A stretch of 64,000 nucleotides of DNA from Flavihumibacter rivuli (GCF_018595685.2 NZ_CP092334.1:3066001-3130000), one strand, 5' to 3'; positions 1-8,733 are shown, counted from the first letter of the stretch. Notes: generated from the letters alone by a model not told the origin. Made by a program: numbers and translations.

Positions 1-299
1 GACAATTTATTCCTGTCACTAAGCAGCATCCGAACATACAGGAAGCCGGCAGGAAACATGAAGTAATAAAAAGGACTGGGCAGCCGAAATAACCATGGGA
101 CATAGTATATCAATCCAGACTGCTGTATAAAGGTCATGCCACAGGCATTTGCCATACCAAATAGGTATAAAGCCAATAGCCTGTTGGGAATAAAGCGCCA
201 TTTGCCATTGCTGAGCAAAACGATCATCAACAACAGGGGCAGGAAACTTCCAATGGCCAGGAACACAAAATTGATAACATTCCCTATTGAAAAACTCAT
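1..299 (-). CDS. Membrane-anchored AraC-family regulator, N-terminal part (cut by window edge)
   Basis: An open frame runs leftward from an ATG at 297-299 to the window edge without a stop, giving 99 residues. It is very hydrophobic: a first membrane helix within residues 8-30 (FVFLAIGSFLPLLLMIVLL), a second around residues 41-60, then a segment with RLPSPFYYFMFPAGFLYVR. In Bacteroidota that last pattern (RLPxPFxYLxGPxLYLYVR) is typical of proteins with a multi-helix membrane sensor and a cytoplasmic C-terminal AraC-type helix-turn-helix. The DNA-binding domain would lie outside the window, so the regulator call is inferred from the N-terminus only. Divergent from the cytochrome gene at 533. 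Confidence 0.55.
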   Translation of the reverse strand, partial: MSFSIGNVINFVFLAIGSFLPLLLMIVLLSNGKWRFIPNRLLALYLFGMANACGMTFIQQSGLIYYVPWLFRLPSPFYYFMFPAGFLYVRMLLSDRNKL

Positions 300-428
300 T
301 AGAAAGGATAGCAGGTTGGTTAAGGGTAATTCTCTTGTTGAATTTAACCTTAATATTCCAACCTTTCGTCCTTAACCTTATATTTACTATAGGATCATTA
401 TTTATAATTTTTTGATTACCAGCATAAT

Positions 429-436
429 TAAATTTG
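429..436 (+). promoter_or_regulatory. Candidate -7 element (TAAATTTG) upstream of the multiheme cytochrome
   Basis: TAAATTTG matches the Bacteroidota primary-sigma -7 consensus TAnnTTTG, about 95 bp before the ATG at 533. No TTG sits at the ideal 19-21 bp spacing upstream, so support is the -7 box alone. Confidence 0.3.
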
Positions 437-532
437 TCTTTAGTGAATTTTACCGTTCATAATTCTTTTGGCAACCAATAGCAGCATCCTGGAACCGTCG
501 CTGACCGGCTGATCCAACATTTAACCCTAACC

Positions 533-2758
533 ATGCGAACAGGCATTTCCATACTCCTCATTTCCCTCATTGGCATTGGTGTATTGGTAGTACAGCAATG
601 CAGCCCGGGCGGACAACCCAAAGAACTAACCGCTGCAGTAAATGAATATGTAGGTTCCCCAACCTGCCAAACCTGCCACCAACAGGAACACCAGCAATGG
701 TTGGGATCCCACCACTTTAAGGCCATGCAGCCAGCTAATGATAGCACAGTTCTCGGGGATTTCAACAACGCCTCCCTTGAAGCCGATGGGGTGAGGTCCC
801 GCTTTTTCAGGAAGGATGGAAAATACTTTATTCATACGGAAGGAGAGGATGGAAAATACCAGGATTTTGAGATCAGATACACCTTTGGGTATGCGCCCCT
901 TCAACAATACCTGGTTGAATTTCCATCTGGAAGGATGCAGGTGACAAGGGCGAGCTGGGACACCAAAAAGGAAAAATGGTTCCACCAATATGCCGGCCAA
1001 CGCTTTCCCGCCGGGGATTGGCTGCACTGGACGGGCAATGGCCAAAACTGGAACACTATGTGTTCCGGCTGCCATAGCACCAACCTGAAAAAAGGCTATG
1101 ATCCCGAAAAGGATAGCTACCAAACTACTTTCAATGAGGAGAATGTTTCCTGCGAATCCTGCCATGGTCCAGGTAAGCTACACATTGATTATGTTTCGGG
1201 AGAAGACTTCAAAAAGGGTAAACGGACCAATGGCTCCCTATTAGCACTTACAGCGGGTAGCAGGCAAACATTGCAAGTGAACAATTGCGGTAATTGCCAT
1301 GGCCGAAGATCGGAGATCACCGGTAATCCCATTGCAGGCAAGGAATACCTGGATGATTTCATTCCGGAATTGCCTACTACAGAATATTTCCATGCCGATG
1401 GCCAGATGGATGACGAGGATTTCAATTATGCCTCCTTCCTGCAAAGTAAGATGTTCAATCATGGTGTAACCTGCACCAACTGTCATAACCCCCATAGCGG
1501 GGCACTGAAATTCGATGGCAGTAAGGTTTGCTCGCAATGCCATTCCCCCCAGCAATACAATACACAGGCACATAGCTTCCATGCCCCTTCCATCCAGTCT
1601 GTCAATTGCGTGAGCTGCCATATGCCCGCCAAGACCTATATGGGTAATGACCTGCGGCACGACCATAGTTTCAGGATTCCCAGGCCCGACCTCTCGGCAC
1701 AATATGGAACTCCTAATACCTGCAACAGCTGCCACCAGGATAGCTCACCCTCATGGGCAGCCGAAAAGATCGCACAGCATTATGGCCCGAAAAGGAAATA
1801 CCATTTTTCAGAAGACCTTATCCCTGGTAGCAGGATGGACGCAGCCAGTGAAGCGCACCTCACTAAGTTGCTTGGTGATACAGCCTGTCCCGATATCATC
1901 CGCGCCACCGCATTGGAATACCTGGCTGCCCTTCCTTCTGCAAACATTGCCGGCATTCTAAGGGAATACCTGGATGATAGTGTGGCCATGGTCAGGTTCA
2001 GGGCACTCAAAGGACTGGCCAACCATCCACCATCAGAATGGGTAGGCACTGCAGCACCCCTGCTGAAAGACAAGGTAAGGGCCGTAAGGATTGCTGCAGC
2101 AGAATTGTTTTGCGGTGTTTCCACCAATGATATTCCTTCCGGTTATTACGAAGCCTACAATGCTGCAAAGAATGAGTGGCAGCAAATGGTCCTCTACCAG
2201 ACAGACTTCGCACAGGGAAATGCCCAGGCCGGTGATTTCTATCGTCGCTTTAACGACCTGCTGATGGCTGAAAAATTCTATCGCCGCGCTATCCAGAAGG
2301 ATAATCAACTCAGCTATGCCAGGGTGAACCTCGCCTCCCTGCTCAATCAGAATGGGAAAAATGAAGAAGCGCTCCAACAATTACTGGCCGCACAACAAAC
2401 TGAGCCGCGCAGTGATCATATTGCCTACTCCCTGGCCTTGCTGTACTCAGAAATGAACCAGCCGGACCTGGCTGAAAAATGCTTCAGGAAGGCAGTGGAC
2501 CTGAAGTCAAGAAATAGCCGCCTCTATTACAACTATGCCCTCTTCCAGCAACAAAGGAAAAAACTGCATGAGGCGGAAGAGTTGTTCAAACTAGGACTGT
2601 CCTTCGACCCGGCCAACACCGACATATTATATGCGCTCAGCGTTTTCTACCTGCAACAAGGTAACAGGGCAGGTGCAACCGAAAAAGCAAGGCAACTGAA
2701 AAGACTCGACCCGGCCAATCCCAACTACCAGGCCCTCTTCCAGCAGCTATCCTTATAA
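533..2758 (+). CDS. Octaheme c-type cytochrome fused to HEAT and TPR repeats
   Basis: The 741-residue protein has an N-terminal hydrophobic export segment (residues 3-20, with a Cys at 23 that could be a weak lipobox). Eight CxxCH heme-binding motifs follow: CQTCH at 45, CSGCH at 177, CESCH at 207, CGNCH at 252, CTNCH at 314, CSQCH at 333, CVSCH at 359 and CNSCH at 397. The heme region resembles the cytochrome c554/NrfA-like superfamily. Residues about 430-540 look like HEAT repeats and about 560-740 like TPR repeats (NYALFQQQRKKLHEAEELF and similar). It should act in the periplasm or on the outer-membrane face as an electron carrier or multiheme oxidoreductase, with the repeats as a partner-binding platform. 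No reaction can be assigned. It appears monocistronic, with the repeat array immediately downstream. Confidence 0.85.
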   Translation: MRTGISILLISLIGIGVLVVQQCSPGGQPKELTAAVNEYVGSPTCQTCHQQEHQQWLGSHHFKAMQPANDSTVLGDFNNASLEADGVRSRFFRKDGKYFIHTEGEDGKYQDFEIRYTFGYAPLQQYLVEFPSGRMQVTRASWDTKKEKWFHQYAGQRFPAGDWLHWTGNGQNWNTMCSGCHSTNLKKGYDPEKDSYQTTFNEENVSCESCHGPGKLHIDYVSGEDFKKGKRTNGSLLALTAGSRQTLQVNNCGNCHGRRSEITGNPIAGKEYLDDFIPELPTTEYFHADGQMDDEDFNYASFLQSKMFNHGVTCTNCHNPHSGALKFDGSKVCSQCHSPQQYNTQAHSFHAPSIQSVNCVSCHMPAKTYMGNDLRHDHSFRIPRPDLSAQYGTPNTCNSCHQDSSPSWAAEKIAQHYGPKRKYHFSEDLIPGSRMDAASEAHLTKLLGDTACPDIIRATALEYLAALPSANIAGILREYLDDSVAMVRFRALKGLANHPPSEWVGTAAPLLKDKVRAVRIAAAELFCGVSTNDIPSGYYEAYNAAKNEWQQMVLYQTDFAQGNAQAGDFYRRFNDLLMAEKFYRRAIQKDNQLSYARVNLASLLNQNGKNEEALQQLLAAQQTEPRSDHIAYSLALLYSEMNQPDLAEKCFRKAVDLKSRNSRLYYNYALFQQQRKKLHEAEELFKLGLSFDPANTDILYALSVFYLQQGNRAGATEKARQLKRLDPANPNYQALFQQLSL

Positions 2759-2868
2759 AAAATGGTTGGGGATTGTTTCTGGTAAATTCGTGTGTACCGG
2801 AAACGCTGCCGAGGTGAACAAGTATGGGGTCCTTTGCAGCAAACCCTGATGGAGTACATGAGTTCCGA

Positions 2869-3178
2869 ATGATAATATTTTATACCCCAGCGGGGTCTCC
2901 CGTAGAGGTTACGGTGTACCCACATCTATTTTAACCCCATCGGGGTCTCTCGTAGAGGACCCCGATGAACCTCCATCCGACTATTCATCAGGGTCCCTTT
3001 CAGGAGACCCTGCTGAGGTTTAAATGATAATATTTTATACCCCAGCGAGGTCTCTTGTAGAGGTTACGGTGTACCCACATCTATTTTATACCCCAGCGGG
3101 GTCTCTCGTAGAGGACCCCGATGAACCTCCATCCAACTATTCATCAGGGTCCCTTTCAGGAGACCCTGCTGAGGTTTA
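2869..3178. repeat. Two tandem 155-bp units built of palindromic hairpins
   Basis: Unit 1 begins at 2869 and unit 2 at 3024, both with ATGATAATATTTTATACCCC; the two copies differ at only a few positions. Each unit contains CCCCAGCGGGG-type palindromes and two long imperfect hairpins. One is CATCGGGGTC / GACCCCGATG (2938-2967 in unit 1), whose inner CTC-GTA-GAG extends the stem. The other is TCATCAGGGTC / GACCCTGCTGA around CCTTTCAGG. Degenerate partial copies flank the array (about 2825-2860 on the left, 3180-3225 on the right). A 64-codon frame across unit 2 is only the translated repeat. The structure is that of an intergenic REP/MITE-like family; mobility is not shown. Confidence 0.85.
2938..2967. 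repeat. 30-bp hairpin inside repeat unit 1
   Basis: Arms CATCGGGGTC (2938-2947) and GACCCCGATG (2958-2967) are exact reverse complements. Between them CTC-GTA-GAG can pair with a single bulged T, giving a stem of about 13 bp with a 3-nt loop. Unit 2 carries the same hairpin with one changed base in the left arm. Confidence 0.8.
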
Positions 3179-3313
3179 TGAGCTTTTCATCAGAGCTATT
3201 TGCAGGAGACCCTGCTGATGTAGAATTTCCCCCTCGTCCACCGTAGCTTCACCACAGATTGGTCAATCACATCTCCACACCGCGTCTGCCGAAGCTTCAG
3301 CGAAGGCAGATCT

Positions 3314-4615
3314 TCACATCTCCTCCTCTTCTTCCTCCTCCTCCTCATCCCCCGCTTCCACCAAAACGGAACTGGGTTTATTGCTGGCACGATAGTAAAG
3401 GGTATGGCTCTTTTGCTCATCAAAGATCCTGCGGCTCACTTCTTTGATGCCTTCAACTGTTACGGCCTGGTACTTGCTGAATTCTGTATTCATCAGGTTG
3501 GCATCCCCTAATAATTCATAATAAGCGAGACTGGCCGCACGGTTCATGAGGCTCATGTCCTCGAAGGCCATGGTGCTCTCCGTTTTGTTGATCACTTTTT
3601 GCAGTTCCTGCTCAGCAATACCGTTCTCTTTCAATGCCGCCAACTGGGCTTCTACTGCGGCTTCCGCCTGCTCCGGACTTACGCCTTTTACCAGCTTACC
3701 ATCTATCACCACCAATCCGGGATCAGAAGAACCGAAATGATAACAATCAATATTTGTGAATAGCTGCTGTTCCTTAACCAGCGCCTGGTATAGCCTGGAA
3801 GATGCGCCACTACCCAGGATATCCGTAATAAGGTCAACGGTGTAATAATCAGGGTCAAGTCTCGATGGCATATGCCAGGTCTTGATGAAGGCATCTACCG
3901 GAACATCGGCGGTAATGTCCATCCGCTTTGCCTCCTGTTGCTCGGGCTCGGCCGTCAGTTTTCGCTCATACCTGTTTCCGGATGGGATATCGCCGAACCA
4001 TTTCATGGCCAGTTCCCTTACCTTTTCAGTCTGCACATTGCCCGCAACCACCAGGATGGCATTCACTGGTGTATAATGCTTACTGAAGAAAGCCTTTACA
4101 TCCTGCAAAGTGGCTTCTTCAATATGCGACAATTCCTTCCCGATGGTCATCCAGCGGTAAGGATGTTGTTCATAGGCCATTTCCCTCATCTTGAACCAGA
4201 TATCCCCATAAGGCTTGTTCAGGTAGTGTTCCTTGAACTCCTCGCAAACAACCTTACGTTGTACCTCCAGGCTCTTCTCGCTGAAAGCAAGGCTCAGCAT
4301 TCTGTCACTCTCCAGCCAGAAGGCTGTTTCAAGGTTATCAGCAGGTAACTGACAGTAATAATTGGTCAGGTCATTGGTGGTATAAGCATTATTCTCCCCA
4401 CCAGCGCGCTGCAAGGGTTCATCATATTCCGGGATATTGATGCTACCGCCAAACATCAGGTGCTCGAAAAGGTGGGCAAAGCCGGTACGGCCGGGATCCT
4501 CATCCCTCGCCCCTACATCATACAACACATTCACTACCGCCATCGGGGTGGATGGGTCTTCATGGACCAATACCTTCAGGCCATTGGGAAGCACAAATCG
4601 ATTGAACTGGATCAT
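3314..4615 (-). CDS. M16-family zinc metallopeptidase (pitrilysin/processing-peptidase type)
   Basis: The 433-residue protein has the inverted zinc motif HLFEH at residues 48-52, within GFAHLFEHLMFGGS. The usual downstream acidic helix (LEVQRKVVCEEFKEHY) is present, followed by the C-terminal M16 half. Length fits a single-chain M16B subunit. An in-frame ATG at 4645 would add ten residues, but the family N-terminus (FNRFVLPNGLKVLVHEDPST) fits the ATG at 4615. There is no clear signal peptide. The C-terminus ends in nine consecutive glutamates plus Met, encoded by a GAG/GAA triplet tract directly beside the repeat array. That tail is not part of the M16 fold. Substrate unknown. Confidence 0.9.
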   Translation of the reverse strand: MIQFNRFVLPNGLKVLVHEDPSTPMAVVNVLYDVGARDEDPGRTGFAHLFEHLMFGGSINIPEYDEPLQRAGGENNAYTTNDLTNYYCQLPADNLETAFWLESDRMLSLAFSEKSLEVQRKVVCEEFKEHYLNKPYGDIWFKMREMAYEQHPYRWMTIGKELSHIEEATLQDVKAFFSKHYTPVNAILVVAGNVQTEKVRELAMKWFGDIPSGNRYERKLTAEPEQQEAKRMDITADVPVDAFIKTWHMPSRLDPDYYTVDLITDILGSGASSRLYQALVKEQQLFTNIDCYHFGSSDPGLVVIDGKLVKGVSPEQAEAAVEAQLAALKENGIAEQELQKVINKTESTMAFEDMSLMNRAASLAYYELLGDANLMNTEFSKYQAVTVEGIKEVSRRIFDEQKSHTLYYRASNKPSSVLVEAGDEEEEEEEEEM

Positions 4616-4682
4616 AATTTCTAAACGGCACCAATTGGTGGCCACTGCAAAGTAACAGACAAGCGGGCAAATAATAACCTAG

Positions 4683-5891
4683 CTATTTCTTAAGGATGGA
4701 GCCCACACGCATGTACACCTCATAGAGTTTACCCTCCCGTTGGATCAGGAACTTAAGGCGCTCGCCCGGGGTCTGGAGCATATTCCGGTAGGTCTGGATA
4801 CCTTTTCCCACCACATTATTGATGGCCAGGATCACATCCCCTTCCTTAAAGCCGGACTCAGCAGCCGGAGATCCTTGCATGATATCGGTGATCACCACAC
4901 TGCCATTGATCTGGTAAAAACCAAGGCCGGTATAGGAATAATCAAAATCTTCCCTGAAATGCTTATTGGGCATGAGGTAGATATCCCTTCTTTCATAATT
5001 GAAGATCACATTGAACCTTCGCAGGATATCATTTCCTACCAGCCCGCCCAGATAGGGGTAGGAGGTTACATTGAACTCGTCATCGAAGATATAGGTAGGC
5101 ACTTTCCTGAACTTATACGGTCCTATCCGGAATTCCTTGGTGGTGGTAAGTTTCATATAGGTCTTCCCGCCTAACCCTTCTGCCTGTGTGGTATACATCT
5201 TCTTCCTGGAACTGAATACGGTACTGTCTTCCACGAAATCACTGTTGAACAGTAAACAGAGACCGGCACCAGTGTCAAAAAAGAACCTGTTGGTAATGGT
5301 CCGGCTTTCAGTCATCCTGTTCGTGGTTACGGGGATGGTCGCAAGGTTGGGCCTGATCAGGTAGCCCCCCTTTGGATATTTGATAGCACCCCTGGTGCTG
5401 ACTGTCATGATCAGGCTATCATAGTCGAGCTTGACAATATACCTGGAAAGGAAACTGTAGCCGATGATACCATCGATATGTTCCCCATAAACACTGGAAA
5501 GGATATCATAGTCATTGATATGGAAATTCAGGCTATCCACCCGCAGGCCGGTAAAATTGAGGCTATGGTTATTGGCGAACCTCACCTGCTTCAGGCCGGC
5601 TATGCCGCGGATGGTCCGATCGGACGCTTCTGTTTTGATGCCGAGGCTCTCCACTGTGGTGGAGTCAAGGGAAATGCCCCCGCTACCGGTGTCAAGAATG
5701 AAATTGAGTGTGTCGGGCAATTGATCGAGTGTTGCCCTCAGCAATACTACACCTCCGCTATACAACTTGAATGGTATCCTGGCCAATTGCCTGGATGATG
5801 GCTGGGAGAAATACTCCTGACTCCGGACATTCTGGAAATAACCGGCTAAAAGGACAAGGAGTAAGAGGCGGGTGTAGAGCTTTTTTCTCAA
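4683..5891 (-). CDS. Exported retropepsin-like aspartyl protease with C-terminal PDZ domain
   Basis: Two aspartyl-protease signatures are visible: ILDTGSGGISLD near the N-terminus and FFDTGAGLCLLF in the middle. They form a pseudo-duplicated pepsin-retropepsin fold. The last 90 residues form a PDZ domain (GSPAAESGFKEGDVILAINN). An N-terminal hydrophobic run (LYTRLLLLVLLAGYF) followed by QNVRSQ is a signal peptide, so the protein is envelope or periplasmic. No ATG begins the frame: the upstream stop is followed by TTG at 5912, and a second TTG at 5891 gives a more typical signal peptide (MRKKLYTR...). I prefer 5891. Substrate not predictable. Confidence 0.85.
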   Translation of the reverse strand: MRKKLYTRLLLLVLLAGYFQNVRSQEYFSQPSSRQLARIPFKLYSGGVVLLRATLDQLPDTLNFILDTGSGGISLDSTTVESLGIKTEASDRTIRGIAGLKQVRFANNHSLNFTGLRVDSLNFHINDYDILSSVYGEHIDGIIGYSFLSRYIVKLDYDSLIMTVSTRGAIKYPKGGYLIRPNLATIPVTTNRMTESRTITNRFFFDTGAGLCLLFNSDFVEDSTVFSSRKKMYTTQAEGLGGKTYMKLTTTKEFRIGPYKFRKVPTYIFDDEFNVTSYPYLGGLVGNDILRRFNVIFNYERRDIYLMPNKHFREDFDYSYTGLGFYQINGSVVITDIMQGSPAAESGFKEGDVILAINNVVGKGIQTYRNMLQTPGERLKFLIQREGKLYEVYMRVGSILKK

Positions 5892-6051
5892 GGTCGGTTC
5901 TTTTGCAAACAACAGTTAAGCATATTCAATTTAATCCATATCAGCACAGGATTCAAGCCGTTTGTCATATAAGTTACAACAAATCCTCATATAGGTTCAG
6001 CACCAATACCCAACTGTCGAAATAAACCCACGAGATGCAACTTTCAAATCC

Positions 6052-6059
6052 TAATTTTG
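6052..6059 (+). promoter_or_regulatory. Candidate -7 element (TAATTTTG) for mqnC
   Basis: TAATTTTG fits TAnnTTTG and lies 25 bp upstream of the mqnC ATG at 6085. A well-spaced upstream TTG was not found. Confidence 0.35.
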
Positions 6060-6084
6060 TTTCCCAATTAGAAAATCTTTCTCC

Positions 6085-7209
6085 ATGCAATTATCAGAGC
6101 TCTACCGCAAGGCCATGAATTTTGAATTCCTGAGTGTAGAGGAAGGGGTATTCCTATACCATAATGCCCCATTGGCCGAGCTAATGCAAATTGCCAATGA
6201 ACTGCGGAAGATCCAGGTTCCCCATGGTAAGGTAACATGGATCATTGACCGTAACATGAACACCACCAATGTTTGTATTGCCAACTGCAAGTTTTGCAAC
6301 TTCTATCGCATTCCTGGTCATGAAGAAGCCTACGTCACTGACATAGAAACCTATAAACGCAAGATCGAAGAGACCTTCCGTTATGGAGGCGAGCAGCTGT
6401 TATTGCAGGGCGGCCACCATCCCGGCTTGGGACTGGCCTATTATGTTGACCTTTTCAAGCAGTTGAAGCAGCTCTTCCCTAAACTGAAACTCCATGCCCT
6501 TGGTCCCCCCGAAGTGGCCCATATCACCAAGCTTGAAAAAAGCACCCATCACGAAGTGTTGAAAGCGTTGAAGGAAGCTGGCATGGATTCCCTGCCCGGA
6601 CCTGGTGCAGAGATCCTGGTTGACCGGGTAAGGAGGCTGATCAGTAAGGGGAAATGTGGTGCACAGGAATGGCTCGATATCATGCATGAGGCCCATAAGC
6701 TTGACCTGACCACCTCAGCCACCATGATGTTTGGCCACGTGGAAACCATCGAGGAACGTTTCGAACACCTGGTCAAGCTTCGCGAAGTACAGGCAAAGAA
6801 ACCCGAACATGCAAAAGGTTTTATCGCCTTCATCCCCTGGACCTTCCAGGACGTTGATACCCTATTGGCCCGCATCAGGGGAGTGCACAACATTACTACC
6901 CCGGAAGAATATGTCCGGATGATCGCTTTGAGCCGCATCATGCTGCCGAATGTGAAGAATATCCAGGCGAGCTGGTTGACTGTTGGTAAGGAAACGGCAC
7001 AACTCTGCCTGCATGCGGGAGCCAATGATTTTGGCAGCATCATGATCGAAGAGAACGTGGTAAGCGCCGCCGGTGCACCCCACCGATTCACCTACAAAGG
7101 CATCCAGGATGCCATCAGGGAAGCCGGGTTTGAACCACAACTACGCAACCAGCAATATGAATTCAGGGAGATCCCGGCCAATATTGAAGAGCAGGTGATC
7201 AACTATTGA
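6085..7209 (+). CDS. mqnC: Cyclic dehypoxanthinyl futalosine synthase (radical SAM), menaquinone synthesis
   Basis: A radical-SAM enzyme that cyclises dehypoxanthine futalosine in the futalosine route to menaquinone, in the cytosol. The [4Fe-4S]/SAM motif is CIANCKFCNFYR (CxxxCxxC, about residues 66-73). It is followed by GGEQLLLQGGHHP and SLPGPGAEILVDRVRR, which mark MqnC rather than its paralogue MqnE or the CofH/CofG enzymes of F420 synthesis. The 374-residue length matches the family. The other mqn genes are not in the window, which is common in Bacteroidota where they are scattered. Use of this route implies menaquinone as the respiratory quinone. Confidence 0.92.
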   Translation: MQLSELYRKAMNFEFLSVEEGVFLYHNAPLAELMQIANELRKIQVPHGKVTWIIDRNMNTTNVCIANCKFCNFYRIPGHEEAYVTDIETYKRKIEETFRYGGEQLLLQGGHHPGLGLAYYVDLFKQLKQLFPKLKLHALGPPEVAHITKLEKSTHHEVLKALKEAGMDSLPGPGAEILVDRVRRLISKGKCGAQEWLDIMHEAHKLDLTTSATMMFGHVETIEERFEHLVKLREVQAKKPEHAKGFIAFIPWTFQDVDTLLARIRGVHNITTPEEYVRMIALSRIMLPNVKNIQASWLTVGKETAQLCLHAGANDFGSIMIEENVVSAAGAPHRFTYKGIQDAIREAGFEPQLRNQQYEFREIPANIEEQVINY

Positions 7210-7275
7210 TAAGATACAAGGGAAATATGGAATAGGACGAATGCCCCTATTCGATATTCCCCGGTTTCTTCCCGC

Positions 7276-8484
7276 CTATTTATACTTCAGGTTTAAGGAA
7301 ATGATATCGGAGTTCAGGTTAGTACTCCTGCTGTAATGCCCATACCTTATTTCCAGCATATTGAAATGCTTCCAGCCAAACAATCCATTCATGGGTGTGA
7401 TCCTGAATCCAGCCCCAAAGAAATGACTGGTGAACTTCGAAAGGTCATAATTACTTGTATAATACTCCTTCGAACCATCATGACCAAGGTAAGGGGCAAA
7501 ATATTCTACGGCCGATTGGCTATAGTACCTGTAGAAGGGACTGATGGAAAAGAAGGGTGTTAGCTTAACCGGGGTTTCCAGGTTAATGGTATGCGAAGTG
7601 ATCCCCCAATTGTCCTTGTAGAAACGGTAATACGACCTGAGGATGATCTTGTCGCCCAGGAAATAATTGGCCCGGAAACCAAGCGGCAACTTAAACCTGG
7701 TGTCAGGAAGATTTTCTACATGCACCGTTCCGTCATTGAAATAAACCCGATGAAAGGGCAAGCCAAGATAACCTGTTTGGTAGACAAGGTCCAGCAGGAA
7801 CATCACCTGCAATCGCTGGTTGACGATCTGGCTCCAGGATAAGGACCCGCTCATGCTGTTTCGGCTACTTCGCCCATAGCCATGGTTGCCATCCTCGCCA
7901 CCGCCAGGTGTATCCCTTAGCTCAACCGGGTAAATTAATTTCAGCTTGTCAAGATAGACCTGGGCCCTTGCCCCGAACTCCCCGCTCTTATCCTTCGTCT
8001 GCTTCTCAAAATGTGCATTCAGGCCAAAGGATTGATAGTCGAATTCTGTTGACGAGGATACCCCGAAACCAAATGTCGTGCGCTTCTTCTCATTCTCCCT
8101 GGACCAACCTAATGATGGATAAACCCTTGTATCGGCAGAGGAAGCAGAACTCAATGTTTTGGGGTCGATCTTATCAGAAGAAGCCGAAGTATAATGGTCA
8201 ATACCAATTTCACCTGTCCAGTTTTGCTTTCTTCCCTTTTTGTCCCAATTGATGAGTTTCACCTCAATGGCATTGGAAAAATCGCTGAGTTTCTCCGAAC
8301 CTGTTCCACCAGTGGTAGCAGCATTATTGCCATCCTGGTGGTAGTAACTGGAAACAAGGTTCACCTCATCCAATTGGAGCTTTCTCTTCTTGTAAAGGGA
8401 ATCGGTTCCTGGTGATTTTACCTGTGAAAATGCAGCGAGTATACCGAGGTATAACCCGATAACGGTTAAACTTAATTTTCGCAT
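7276..8484 (-). CDS. DUF3570 outer-membrane-type beta protein
   Basis: The 402-residue protein has a signal peptide (MRKLSLTVIGLYLGILAAFSQ), then alternating amphipathic strands rich in aromatic residues and an F/Y/K ending (DIISLNLKYK) typical of a beta-barrel last strand. Segments such as SWSQIVNQRLQVMFLLDLVY and GYLGLPFHRVYF are characteristic of DUF3570. It is the last gene of a four-gene operon after DUF4266, starting 18 bp beyond that gene. In several phyla DUF3570, DUF4266, ApbE and a thioredoxin-like protein occur together (recalled, not searched). An outer-membrane barrel working on or with the small DUF4266 lipoprotein is an inference; biochemical function is unknown. Confidence 0.85.
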   Translation of the reverse strand: MRKLSLTVIGLYLGILAAFSQVKSPGTDSLYKKRKLQLDEVNLVSSYYHQDGNNAATTGGTGSEKLSDFSNAIEVKLINWDKKGRKQNWTGEIGIDHYTSASSDKIDPKTLSSASSADTRVYPSLGWSRENEKKRTTFGFGVSSSTEFDYQSFGLNAHFEKQTKDKSGEFGARAQVYLDKLKLIYPVELRDTPGGGEDGNHGYGRSSRNSMSGSLSWSQIVNQRLQVMFLLDLVYQTGYLGLPFHRVYFNDGTVHVENLPDTRFKLPLGFRANYFLGDKIILRSYYRFYKDNWGITSHTINLETPVKLTPFFSISPFYRYYSQSAVEYFAPYLGHDGSKEYYTSNYDLSKFTSHFFGAGFRITPMNGLFGWKHFNMLEIRYGHYSRSTNLNSDIISLNLKYK

Positions 8485-8502
8485 TGATCCCTGATTGATT
8501 CA

Positions 8503-8733
8503 TTAATTACATCCACATCCTCCGCCTGACTTACCGGCATTTGCACCAGAAGCTCCTTCGCGGTAACCCTGGAAACTGAGTTCTGTCTTTTCCACCTTCC
8601 TGTTTCCAAGGACCATTTCCCCGTCATTCAATCTTGTTTTCTGGAATTCCTTCACTGCCGTGCAGGAAAAGGATTGGGTAATCATGAACAGTACTAGGGC
8701 CACCCCAACCGACCTTGATTTGATTAGCTGCAT
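8503..8733 (-). CDS. DUF4266 small lipoprotein with GGGCGCN C-terminal tail
   Basis: The product is only 76 residues. A hydrophobic export segment (residues 8-20) ends in SFSC with Cys24 as the likely lipidated residue. A short conserved region follows (VKEFQKTRLNDGEMVL), then a Gly/Ser/Ala-rich linker (EGASGANAGKSGG, residues 59-71), then the terminal GGGCGCN with Cys73 and Cys75. This architecture identifies DUF4266. The start overlaps the end of apbE by 10 bp, implying translational coupling. The exposed twin-cysteine tail could bind a metal or be covalently modified. SGAN loosely recalls the SGAT flavinylation site that ApbE acts on, but Asn replaces the acceptor Thr/Ser. Function unknown. 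Confidence 0.85.
   Translation of the reverse strand: MQLIKSRSVGVALVLFMITQSFSCTAVKEFQKTRLNDGEMVLGNRKVEKTELSFQGYREGASGANAGKSGGGCGCN

Noticed and set aside
626..1165. 179-codon minus-strand open frame inside the cytochrome gene
   Set aside because: Antisense shadow of the heme-rich coding strand, no family.
3024..3218. 64-codon open frame in the repeat array
   Set aside because: It is the repeat unit read in one frame (FYTPAGSLVED-like pattern), not a gene.
8503..8733. ApbE flavinylation site in the DUF4266 lipoprotein
   Set aside because: SGAN lacks the Thr/Ser acceptor of SGAT-type motifs, so it is not called as a site, only noted as a resemblance.
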